42,630 bases of DNA from Chloroflexota bacterium (GTDB taxonomy: Bacteria; Chloroflexota; Dehalococcoidia; UBA6926): the NCBI GenBank assembly GCA_026713485.1, contig JAPOOK010000015.1, forward strand, positions 1 through 42,630, written 5' to 3'. Shown here piece by piece: positions 7,091 to 14,389 of the stretch. How positions within the stretch are numbered: the stretch's first letter is position 1; the number at the start of each line of letters is the position of its first letter. A program made the position numbers and the translations under genes. The notes beneath the pieces were generated by a model. It saw only the letters and a program-made list of their open reading frames with translations, searched no databases and was not told the DNA's origin.

Positions 7091-7120
7091 TTGGTATAGA
7101 TTCCATTGGAGGAATATACT
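7091..7120 (+). promoter_or_regulatory. candidate near-leaderless promoter with inverted repeat for the toxin-antitoxin pair
   Basis: TTGGTA at 7091-7096 and TATACT at 7115-7120 are spaced 18 bases apart as -35 and -10 elements. The ATG at 7127 lies six bases after the -10 box, so the transcript would have almost no leader. Between them ATTCC (7100-7104) and GGAAT (7111-7115) form an inverted repeat, as do GTATA (7094-7098) and TATAC (7115-7119). This is a plausible operator for HigA-type autorepression. Confidence 0.45.
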
Positions 7121-7126
7121 AGGGTT

Positions 7127-7486
7127 ATGCCGTGGCAGGTTGAGGTTACTGACGAGTTCAAGCAATGGTGGGACGATCTGACCGAATATCAGCGGGATGC
7201 GGTGACTTCACGAGTCGAACTCCTGATGGAGTATGGTCCGAATCTACCCCATCCGTATTCGTCCGACATCAGAGGCTCCCGGCACGGTGGCATGCGCGAA
7301 CTCCGAGCTCAGAATCGGGGCAGGCCAATCCGAGTCTTCTATGCCTTCGACCCGAGGCGGTCCGCCATCCTTCTGGTTGGTGGTGACAAGACAGGCAATG
7401 ACAGATTCTACGAGGAGTTCGTCCCGGTGGCCGACAGGCTATACGACGAACACCTGGATGAGTTGAGAAGGGAGGGATTGATCTAA
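7127..7486 (+). CDS. RelE/HigB-family (Gp49-like) toxin
   Basis: About 119 residues from ATG 7127; a TTG at 7106 in the same frame is possible but lies inside the likely promoter. The protein starts WQVEVTDEFKQWWDDLTEYQ, followed by a helix, PYSSDIRGSRHGGMRELRAQ, then RPIRVFYAFDPRRSAILLVGG and DKTGNDRFYEEFVPVADRLY. That order of K/R-rich strand, MRELR, IRVFYAFD and LLxGGDKTG is diagnostic of the RelE/HigB Gp49 family, whose members cut mRNA in the ribosome A site. The stop TAA shares its last base with the next ATG, so toxin and antitoxin are translationally coupled in the toxin-first order typical of higBA. Confidence 0.88.
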   Translation: MPWQVEVTDEFKQWWDDLTEYQRDAVTSRVELLMEYGPNLPHPYSSDIRGSRHGGMRELRAQNRGRPIRVFYAFDPRRSAILLVGGDKTGNDRFYEEFVPVADRLYDEHLDELRREGLI

Positions 7487-7821
7487 TGAGTGGAAGGCGT
7501 CCATTTGCCGAGTTGACCAAGGACATTTCGCCCGAGCGCCGCCGGCGCATAGACGAGATGAAGAAGGAGTTGTTGGCCGAGATGCCTCTGCACGAGCTTC
7601 GCCGGGCCCTCGAATTGACTCAGCGGGATCTTGCGGAATCCATGAACGTCAATCAGCCGGCCATCTCGAAGATCGAACAACGTAGTGACGTGTTCATCTC
7701 CAGCCTTCGGTCATACATCGAGGCAGCAGGGGGGAAGCTCAAGATCATCGCCGAATTTCCCGAGGGCGAGGTTGCCATTACTAACTTCTCTGAGGTGGGA
7801 AAGGCAATACGCGAGGCCTAG
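7486..7821 (+). CDS. HigA-type XRE-family antitoxin
   Basis: 111 residues, starting one base into the toxin stop (TAATG). The N-terminal 40 residues are a charged helical arm with SPERRRRIDEMKKELLAEMP. A classic XRE helix-turn-helix follows at about 45-75: LTQRDLAESMNVNQPAISKI then EQRSDVFISSLRSYIEA. The C-terminus forms a short beta segment, GGKLKIIAEFPEGEVAI. HigA-type antitoxins bind the toxin and repress the shared promoter as dimers, fitting the inverted repeat upstream of the toxin. Conservation of both genes indicates a complete module, probably stabilising the island. Confidence 0.9.
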   Translation: MSGRRPFAELTKDISPERRRRIDEMKKELLAEMPLHELRRALELTQRDLAESMNVNQPAISKIEQRSDVFISSLRSYIEAAGGKLKIIAEFPEGEVAITNFSEVGKAIREA

Positions 7822-7887
7822 ATGCTGATGATGGTTCCAGGAAAGGCTGGCCATACGCCAGGGCGGATAGCTGAGATAGGCTAGAGC

Positions 7888-8691
7888 ATGACTGTGCCCA
7901 ATCCTCGGCGCCAACGGGTAGCCAAGAAAGTTCTCGATGAATTATTCGACCACCCGAGCACCGTCACTGTAATTCACTATTCATGTGAGAGTTTCTATGA
8001 GCGCAAGGAGGGTCAATCTCCTAGAATCACCTCGATAGCATTGCGGAAGCTTGATTCTGCCCAGACGAGATCCTTCTCAATACACCAAGTAGCTGAGAGG
8101 AATGGGGTGGCTTTCGAAGAGATTAGGGTGAACTATGACTCGCTCGAACGAGAGATGCTAAAGCAGTTCTTCGAGTATCTAGCCGGCTTTAAGGATATGA
8201 AGTACCTGCACTGGAACATGCGGGATACGAGCTACGGTTTCCAAGCAATCGAACATCGCTTTCGGGTTCTGTGTAGCAAAGACATTACCCTCCATGTAGT
8301 TGACGATAGACAGAAAGTAGACCTGTCCAGATTGTTGCAGGACATTTACGGCTCTGGCTACATCGGCCACCCAAGAATGCAACGGTTGGTGGAGAAGAAC
8401 GGAATAGCCCTTCGTGATTTTCTTCCGGGCAGCGAAGAGGCCCAAGCCTTTGACAATCAGGATTTCGCAGCATTGCACTTGTCCACACTCAGAAAGACGG
8501 ACATCATCGCCAATATCGCTGCGCGGGCCCATGATCGCGAACTTCGGACCGAAACCAACTGGTGGGCGATGCGTGGCGGGTCATTTCTTTCTGTTTGGAA
8601 TTGGGTAGCTGAACACTCAACAATCACTCTCTTGGTCGGCATTGTCGGCGTTGCTGCTACCATCTTCGGTATTCTATGGGGTCTCGATTAG
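7888..8691 (+). CDS. unrecognised protein with C-terminal membrane helix
   Basis: 267 residues; ATG 7888 is the first start after the HigA gene, 66 bases downstream. The N-terminal part alternates strands and helices (VTVIHYSCESFY, ITSIALRKLD, RSFSIHQVAE). A central segment reads DMKYLHWNMRDTSYGFQAIE, then VDLSRLLQDIYGSGYIGHPR. Another conserved-looking stretch is FAALHLSTLRKTDIIANIA. The last 25 residues (TITLLVGIVGVAATIFGILW) form one membrane helix, so the protein is probably tail-anchored with its domain in the cytoplasm. The first half could be an RNase H-like fold, but I cannot point to a complete acidic active site. GC is lower than in neighbouring genes. Its place among defence and toxin genes suggests an effector; this is inference only. 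Confidence 0.6.
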   Translation: MTVPNPRRQRVAKKVLDELFDHPSTVTVIHYSCESFYERKEGQSPRITSIALRKLDSAQTRSFSIHQVAERNGVAFEEIRVNYDSLEREMLKQFFEYLAGFKDMKYLHWNMRDTSYGFQAIEHRFRVLCSKDITLHVVDDRQKVDLSRLLQDIYGSGYIGHPRMQRLVEKNGIALRDFLPGSEEAQAFDNQDFAALHLSTLRKTDIIANIAARAHDRELRTETNWWAMRGGSFLSVWNWVAEHSTITLLVGIVGVAATIFGILWGLD

Positions 8692-8892
8692 CTCGAAGCT
8701 TCCGCGAACGTGGCCTGCCTGCTCGTGCCTTATTGGTGACATATTTGAAGGCCTCGTCTGCACCCAACACCCGTCCCCAACTCTTCCTCGCACCATGTCC
8801 TCCAGACCCTTGACTGCCCTCGTATGGTTATGACAAGTATCGAGTGATGATTACATCTGTCACCGAATCATTGCCCATCAAGGAGGTCTGTT

Positions 8893-10530
8893 ATGCCCAC
8901 GCAACAGGAACAATTCACGAATGCCGCTCTGTATGCCCGCGTCTCAAGTGACCGGCAGGATGTTGATCTGTCCGTCGCCGCGCAGTTGAGGGCTCTGCGG
9001 GACTACGCGAAGAAGAACGGCTATCTCGTCGCCCGTGAATATATCGATGAGGCGGAAAGTGGACGCATCGCTGACCGGCCCCAGTTCCGCAAGATGCTCG
9101 ATGAGGCGAGCGCGACGAACGCGCCGTTCAAAGAAATTCTCGTCTGGAAGTTCTCGCGATTCACCCGTAAGCGGGAACACGCTGTCGCATTCAAGGCGAT
9201 GCTGCGCAGGCGAGGCATCCGCGTCGTCTCCATCACGGAGCATGCAGACGACACGCCAACCGGCAAACTCATGGAAGCCATCATCGAGAGCGTCGACGAG
9301 TTCTATTCGGAGAATCTCGCCCAGGAAGTGTCCCGCGGCATGCGTGAGGCCGCGTCGAGGGGCTTCTGGATGAGTGCTCACGCACCGTTCGGCTACCGGC
9401 GCGTCATGGTACAGGACGGCGCAAAGAAACGCCCGAAGCTCGTACTCGATACTGCCGCCGCTCCCATCGTTCGCCGCATCTACGACATGGCGCTTAAGGG
9501 ACAGGGACTGCTTGATATCGCCAAGACGCTGAACAGCGAGGGCATCCCATCACCGAGGGGCAAGACGTGGCCCAAGAACACCATCCACGTGATCCTGACG
9601 AATGAGGTCCATACAGGCACACTGGTCTGGGGTATCACTGCCAGGGACGGCGCGCCGCCAGTCAGGGTTGAGGGTGCGTTCCCCGCCATCGTGACTACCA
9701 AAGAGTACCGGAAGGTCAAGAAGCTCCTTGAGTCCCGCTCGCCGAATGTCATCAATCCGATGCGAGCGTCCAGCCCTTACGTCCTCAGCGGCCTAGTGAC
9801 GTGCAACAACTGCGGCAGGCCGCTATCGGCCGCCGAAGCTAAGGGCGGTCGGTATACGTATTACGTGTGCCAATCGCTGATCAAGCGTGGCAGTGGGACC
9901 TGCGATTGCCCACGCCTGAATTCAAAGCGCTTTGAGCGCCTCATCATTGACCAGATCCGCGAGAACATTCTGACCGAGAAGAATGTCCGGGGCCTGGTCG
10001 AGTTGTTGGATGAGGAGATGGACGGCATGGCGAGAGAGGAGCGCGAACGTCTTGAGACCATTAAGGCCGAACTCAAGGACGTGAAGGAGAGGTTGGAAAG
10101 GGTCTGGCAGGCCATTGAAACGGCGAACATTGAGATGTCGGACGCATCCGAGCGCATCACAGCACATCGGGAACGAAGAGAACGCCTGGAGATGGCCGCC
10201 GAGGAGGCCCAGACAGCACTGGCAGAGCGACGGGCGATATTGGACAAGGTCGAGACAATCTCAGCCTATGCGAAGGACATGGGCGAATACCTCAAGACAA
10301 GCGAATTGACTGAGACCAGGGCCTTCATCCGGTCATTTGTGAAGGACATCCGAATCAGCCCCGGCAAAGCCAGCATCGCCTATACGATTCCAATGCCCGA
10401 CGATAGCCCGATTGGGCCCGCCGATACTGCTGAAATGGCACTCAATGGGCCTGTTATCACTGCCGTTGGTGTAAGTGGGGCATCCTGGACTCGAACCAGG
10501 GACCTCAGTCTTATCAGGACTGCGCTCTAA
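8893..10530 (+). CDS. large serine recombinase (site-specific integrase)
   Basis: 545 residues with a strong AAGGAGGT before ATG 8893. The resolvase catalytic domain (about 10-155) has ALYARVSSDRQ, where Ser18 is the expected nucleophile, then RPQFRKMLDEA and ILVWKFSRFTRK. A recombinase domain (about 165-275) begins with APFGYRR and has IYDMALKGQGLLDIAKTLN. A zinc ribbon (about 304-338) carries CNNC and later cysteines, followed by a long coiled coil (about 355-455). This is the full architecture of large serine integrases. The frame ends by running 55 bases antisense into the tRNA-Ile gene; its final residues (about ASWTRTRDLSLIRTAL) are therefore tRNA-derived. This strongly suggests that the integration crossover lies in the tRNA and that the gene's 3' end was fused to it. 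Confidence 0.93.
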   Translation: MPTQQEQFTNAALYARVSSDRQDVDLSVAAQLRALRDYAKKNGYLVAREYIDEAESGRIADRPQFRKMLDEASATNAPFKEILVWKFSRFTRKREHAVAFKAMLRRRGIRVVSITEHADDTPTGKLMEAIIESVDEFYSENLAQEVSRGMREAASRGFWMSAHAPFGYRRVMVQDGAKKRPKLVLDTAAAPIVRRIYDMALKGQGLLDIAKTLNSEGIPSPRGKTWPKNTIHVILTNEVHTGTLVWGITARDGAPPVRVEGAFPAIVTTKEYRKVKKLLESRSPNVINPMRASSPYVLSGLVTCNNCGRPLSAAEAKGGRYTYYVCQSLIKRGSGTCDCPRLNSKRFERLIIDQIRENILTEKNVRGLVELLDEEMDGMAREERERLETIKAELKDVKERLERVWQAIETANIEMSDASERITAHRERRERLEMAAEEAQTALAERRAILDKVETISAYAKDMGEYLKTSELTETRAFIRSFVKDIRISPGKASIAYTIPMPDDSPIGPADTAEMALNGPVITAVGVSGASWTRTRDLSLIRTAL

Positions 10531-10549
10531 CCACCTGAGCTAATGCCCC
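10476..10549 (-). tRNA. tRNA-Ile (GAT)
   Basis: Minus-strand cloverleaf of 74 bases. Acceptor GGGGCAT pairs exactly with ATGCCCC, the D arm is GCTCAGGTGGTTAGAGC, the anticodon stem CAGTC/GACTG encloses loop CTGATAA with anticodon GAT, and the T arm is CCTGG-TTCGAGT-CCAGG. The discriminator is A and CCA is not encoded. It marks the right border of the accessory island, and its 3' half is overlapped by the recombinase gene on the other strand. Confidence 0.97.
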
Positions 10550-10648
10550 CAACGAAACACACGCCCCGCTGGTAACACTCTCAAACCGAGACGCGACTCC
10601 CATTGTAGCCCGCCACGCACTAGCCGTCATGAGGGTAGGGACGATGGC

Positions 10649-11470
10649 CTATGCCTCCCCCCGCTTGGCCTCCTCCCAGAGGGCGTCCATCTGCTCCAGG
10701 GACAGCGACGGGAAATTATCGCCGCGTTCGCGGGCCGTGTCCTCCATCGTGCGGAATCGCGTCACAAACCGCCTGTTGGCGTGCCGTAGCGCTGTCTCCG
10801 CGTCGATGTCCATCCGCCGACCTAGGTTCACAAGGCTGAACAGCAGATCACCGAATTCCCATTCAATAGCGGCTCGTGATTCGTCTGTGCCCTCAGTTCC
10901 GGCCGACTCATTTGCCTCCGCAAGCTCCTGGGCCTCCTCCACCACCTTGTCCATGACTCCATCCACACTCGGCCAGTCGAATCCGACATTGGCCGCCCGT
11001 CCCTGCGCTCGCTGCGCGTAGGTCAGCGCAGGCAGGTTGGCAGGCACGCCCTGCATCAACGACGCGCCCTGCCGCTCCTCGCTCTTGAGAACCTCCCAGC
11101 GCGCAGCGACTTCCTCCGCCGTGCGCGCCTCGGCATCGCCGAATACGTGTGGATGGCGTCGGATGAGTTTGTTGACGAGGCCCTCGATGACGTCGGCGAC
11201 GGTGAACGCCTCCTCCTCCGTGGCGATCTCGCTGTGGAGCATGACCTGCAGGAGAATATCGCCGAGTTCCTCTCGCAGCCCGGGCAGGGAGTTGGCGTCG
11301 ATCTGTTCGACGGCCTCATACGTCTCTTCGATCAGGAACGGCGTCAATGACTGGTGCGTCTGCTCGCGATCCCATGGGCAGCCGTCCGGGGCGCGGAGGC
11401 GGGCGACGATGTCAACCAGCGTTTGGAACTCGCGGTTGTCCTGTTCTGTCGCGTCGTTTGCCTTGACCAC
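10649..11470 (-). CDS. mazG: nucleoside triphosphate pyrophosphohydrolase MazG
   Basis: 273 residues from GTG 11470-11468, with GGGGGTG shortly upstream. MazG hydrolyses all NTPs and dNTPs to monophosphates, limiting mutagenic or stress nucleotides. Both tandem MazG domains are present. The first (about 15-130) has APDGCPWDREQTHQSLTPFL, the acidic EETYEAVEQI and EELGDILLQVMLH. The second (about 165-265) has EEAQELAEA and EFGDLLFSLVNLGRR. The Glu/Asp pairs of EExxE and ExxD bind magnesium. Length and domain order match the E. coli type. It stands alone, reading away from tRNA-His and ending about 100 bases from tRNA-Ile, so it is the first chromosomal gene past the island. Confidence 0.96.
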   Translation of the reverse strand: MVKANDATEQDNREFQTLVDIVARLRAPDGCPWDREQTHQSLTPFLIEETYEAVEQIDANSLPGLREELGDILLQVMLHSEIATEEEAFTVADVIEGLVNKLIRRHPHVFGDAEARTAEEVAARWEVLKSEERQGASLMQGVPANLPALTYAQRAQGRAANVGFDWPSVDGVMDKVVEEAQELAEANESAGTEGTDESRAAIEWEFGDLLFSLVNLGRRMDIDAETALRHANRRFVTRFRTMEDTARERGDNFPSLSLEQMDALWEEAKRGEA

Positions 11471-11618
11471 GTGTCACCCCCATCGCCCACTTGGCGGCAT
11501 GTTCGTTTCAGCATAGGGGCGCGGCATGATTGCCGCCACGCGTGGGCGTTCTTGCCCGCCCTACAGGCCGTTGCTAGACTGGATAGTCGGCAATGGCGCT
11601 ACGGCGCACAGCCGTGTG

Positions 11619-11693
11619 GTGGGTGTGGCCTAGTAGGTTTAAGGCACCAGGTTGTGGCCCTGGAGATCGTGGGTTCGAATCCCATCACCCACC
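11619..11693 (+). tRNA. tRNA-His (GTG)
   Basis: Plus-strand cloverleaf of 75 bases. Acceptor GTGGGTG pairs with CACCCAC, the D arm is GCCTAGTAGGTTTAAGGC, the anticodon stem CCAGG/CCTGG encloses TTGTGGC with anticodon GTG, and the T arm is GTGGG-TTCGAAT-CCCAT. The discriminator base is C and a G precedes position 1 (11618), both hallmarks of bacterial tRNA-His, which carries an extra G-1. Confidence 0.97.
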
Positions 11694-11811
11694 CTTCTTT
11701 TTGAAGTTCGCGATCATCGTTGACCGCTCTTTGAGTTGGCGTCCGCGTTCCAGCGTTGGCGCCAATTCAGTTTCATGTTCTCGATAAATGTGTTGCGGCG
11801 TAGGAACCTGC

Positions 11812-13215
11812 CTAAACCTCTGGTCGGGACTGCAGTGTTCCCGGGCCGCCCCTTGCGCCCATTTGCTCCGCGTCCACGTAGCGCGGCGGCTGCGGAGGAC
11901 GCAGGAACAGGATGAGGACGGCGGACACCACGAAGAACACGAGGAAGATCAGGAACGCGGGGCGATACGAGCCAAGATAGTCGTGGATGAGGTTCATGAT
12001 GATTGGGCCCGTTGCGCCGAACCCGAACGTGACCACAAAGCCCATCGACCGAATCGAGCCGAGGCTCAGCCGTCCGAATGAGTTGGCCCACAGCACCTCC
12101 TGCGTCACTCCGAGGCTCGTGATGCCCATTCCGTAGACGATGAGCGCCGGAAACAGGAAATATACCTCGTCGGCAAAGAGGAACAGGACGCAGCCCACGC
12201 TCTGCAGGACGAACGGCAGCGCCCGTACCGGGCCGATGCTGGCCCGTTCCGCCACAAGGCCGACTGCAGGAAGCGTCACGGCCATCACGACGGCGCGCGT
12301 CGTCAGCGCTGCCGCAACAAGGGCCTCCTCATAGCCCAGGTCCTGTACGTACGGCGCGAGTGAGATGTTGATTCCCTGGAACGCGAGACTGGAAATCGCG
12401 AAACACCCCGCAATCAGCCAGAAGGCCGGTACACGAAGGGCCTCCTTGCGGGTCCACAGAGGTTCCGGCGTGGCCTGCCGAGATGCATCCTGTTGAGCCG
12501 CCGGCTGTTGCCCGGGAAGGAGCGCAGTCGGCGGTGGGTCTTGCGGCGCATCGGGCTGTTCACCGTCGGGACGAAGCCCCATATCTTCCGGCCTGCGGCG
12601 AATGAGAATGGTCGAGGGCGCAAGAACGACAATCCACGTGAGAATCGCGAAGATCCAGAACATCTCCCGCCAACCATGCTCCGCAATAACGTAAACGGCG
12701 ACGGGGATCATCACGACGTTGCTGATGCTTGAGCCGGTGTTGGAGATGGCCAGCGCCCGGCCCCGCATCCGGATGAACCAGTTATTGATGGCAACGCTCG
12801 TGACGAGGTTGCCCATGAGCGTAAAGCCGATGGCGGCCACTAGGCCACGCACAACATAGAACTGCCATAAGGAATCGACGAAGGTCACTCCGACCAACGC
12901 CGTCCCGGCAATGAGCGCGCCGATCGGCAGCAGCGTCCGTGCCCCGAATCGGTCGACGAGAGGCCCGATGAGGGGCGCTGTCCCGGCCTCAACAACACGG
13001 GAGATGGTCTGGACGGTGGCTATCTGAGTGCGGTTCCAGCCAAACTCGGCAGTAAAAGGTCGAAAAAACAGGCCGAGCGTGGATGAGAATTGCTCCGCAT
13101 AGGCGAGATGCGCCATGAATGACGCGCCAACGATGTTCCAGCCATAGAAATAGCGGCCCCGCCTCTGTCGAGGAGGCCGCTCGCCACTATCGCCCTCTCC
13201 GTCCGCTCTCTCCAA
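11812..13215 (-). CDS. MFS transporter, OFA/monocarboxylate-like
   Basis: 467 residues with about 12 membrane segments. It starts at TTG 13215-13213, since no ATG or GTG occurs in frame before the first helix. After a charged N-terminus, helix 1 begins YFYGWNIVGASFMAHL. The loop 2-3 motif GPLVDRFGARTLLPIGAL is the MFS motif A equivalent, and RMRGRALAISNTGSSI is the helix 4-5 signature of oxalate/formate-antiporter-like and monocarboxylate-porter-like families. A hydrophilic central loop (about 205-265) rich in Pro and Gln separates the two six-helix halves. Substrate unknown; organic anion uptake or exchange is likeliest. It is a single-gene unit between tRNA-His and the membrane protein gene. 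Confidence 0.85.
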   Translation of the reverse strand: MERADGEGDSGERPPRQRRGRYFYGWNIVGASFMAHLAYAEQFSSTLGLFFRPFTAEFGWNRTQIATVQTISRVVEAGTAPLIGPLVDRFGARTLLPIGALIAGTALVGVTFVDSLWQFYVVRGLVAAIGFTLMGNLVTSVAINNWFIRMRGRALAISNTGSSISNVVMIPVAVYVIAEHGWREMFWIFAILTWIVVLAPSTILIRRRPEDMGLRPDGEQPDAPQDPPPTALLPGQQPAAQQDASRQATPEPLWTRKEALRVPAFWLIAGCFAISSLAFQGINISLAPYVQDLGYEEALVAAALTTRAVVMAVTLPAVGLVAERASIGPVRALPFVLQSVGCVLFLFADEVYFLFPALIVYGMGITSLGVTQEVLWANSFGRLSLGSIRSMGFVVTFGFGATGPIIMNLIHDYLGSYRPAFLIFLVFFVVSAVLILFLRPPQPPRYVDAEQMGARGGPGTLQSRPEV

Positions 13216-13316
13216 ATCGCCCGCGTCGCCTCCCTCAATCGCAATGATTGATTATGCGGCGAAAGCAGCAGGGGCGTCATGCGACGCGGTTGCTACGTAG
13301 ATGACAGGTAACGGAT

Positions 13317-14333
13317 TCAGTCTTGCCGCCCGGTGCGTCCTCTACCGCCACGTCGGTGACGCCTTCTGCGGCGAGGGCGGCGATCCGCTGGCTGTGAATC
13401 ATCCGCCTCAGCGGTATCCGTAGGTTCCGGATCGTCAGCCGATTCGAGGTTGTCCGCTGATTCGGATGTGGGGGGTGGGAAGAGGGAGGCTGTGCGGCCG
13501 TATTCGTCCTCGTATTCTTCCTCTTCCTCGGTCGAGTGTGTGGGCGGCATTTGCTCCGAGAGGAAACCGCTACCCGAGATGAAACGACGCGCACCGCCGA
13601 TGGCGAACGAAATCAGCAGAATAAGCAGGGCTATGCGGAAAGGCCCCTGCGCTGCGCCGAAGAACGTTGAAAGGTCTTCCGGCACGTCGTCACGCGAGCC
13701 GGGCACCAAAACGCCCGCAGCGATGCCTGAGACCAGCACAACTGCTCCTAACGCCAGAACCGCCTGCGGGACTTGCCCGCGATTCCATAAGAGAATCGCG
13801 GCACCGGTCAGGCCCGCTTGCCCCAAAGTTACCAACGCCCGCGACGTTTCGATATCCGTTCGCGCGCCGCTCTCAGGCGGCAACAGGATAATCGGCAGTG
13901 CCAGGTATGCCCCCGCGAGGTACAGTCCGGCGAAGAACGCGCTGTCTCCCCAACTGCGTGTCGCAATTGCCCCGCCGATGACTGCCGCGAGGATCGGCGC
14001 GCCGAAGGATGCAATCCCCACGGCGAGCGTCAACTCCCCGCCTTCTTCCGGTGTAAGCAGCGCCCACAACAACGCCTGCGTACCCACGATCCCCATCGCC
14101 ATCCACGGGTAGCCCCACCTCGGCGCGCCGCGTGTTGCAAGCAGCAGAGCGACTGCCATGGCAATCCCCGTGGTGAACAGATAGGGCGGAGACGCGTTCA
14201 GTCTGCCGCCCGCTGACAACGTCCACGCGATCCCGGTCAGAGCCCCGATAGAAATCAGGATCACAGGCGCAGTCTCCCGCAGCATGGACTGCAGCGGGGT
14301 GCGCGTCGGCGGGGGTACAAAGGGCCTACTCAT
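13317..14333 (-). CDS. multi-pass membrane protein with acidic then basic tail
   Basis: 338 residues from ATG 14333-14331. About eight hydrophobic segments span residues 22-250 (for example VILISIGALTGIAWTL, ILAAVIGGAIATRSW, LALGAVVLVSGIAAGVLV, IALLILLISFAIGGARRF). The remaining 85 residues are disordered: first strongly acidic (STEEEEEYEDEYG, then repeated Asp/Glu/Pro), then a basic end rich in Arg and His (RRPRRRRRHRRGGRGR). I do not recognise a family. The tail resembles those of Jag and YidC in this same window, suggesting a lineage habit of charged tails. It is divergent from an MFS gene, with starts 56 bases apart. Function unknown. Confidence 0.7.
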   Translation of the reverse strand: MSRPFVPPPTRTPLQSMLRETAPVILISIGALTGIAWTLSAGGRLNASPPYLFTTGIAMAVALLLATRGAPRWGYPWMAMGIVGTQALLWALLTPEEGGELTLAVGIASFGAPILAAVIGGAIATRSWGDSAFFAGLYLAGAYLALPIILLPPESGARTDIETSRALVTLGQAGLTGAAILLWNRGQVPQAVLALGAVVLVSGIAAGVLVPGSRDDVPEDLSTFFGAAQGPFRIALLILLISFAIGGARRFISGSGFLSEQMPPTHSTEEEEEYEDEYGRTASLFPPPTSESADNLESADDPEPTDTAEADDSQPADRRPRRRRRHRRGGRGRTGRQD

Positions 14334-14389
14334 CGTCAGTTACAATAGCAGGCGCGGCATAAAGCGCATCGGCAGGAGTTTCCCCCTAA

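Noticed and set aside
1-10475. Second copy of the tRNA-Ile end as a left attachment site
   Set aside because: No stretch matching the tRNA 3' half was seen in this part of the window; the left border must be further left.
11500-11618. GC-rich hairpin-forming spacer (GGGCGTTCTTGCCC) before tRNA-His
   Set aside because: It resembles common intergenic repeats of this kind of genome, but a single short copy here is not enough to call a feature.
13450-14112. 220-codon forward frame inside the tail-bearing membrane protein gene
   Set aside because: Antisense shadow in GC-rich sequence; the minus strand gives coherent membrane helices.
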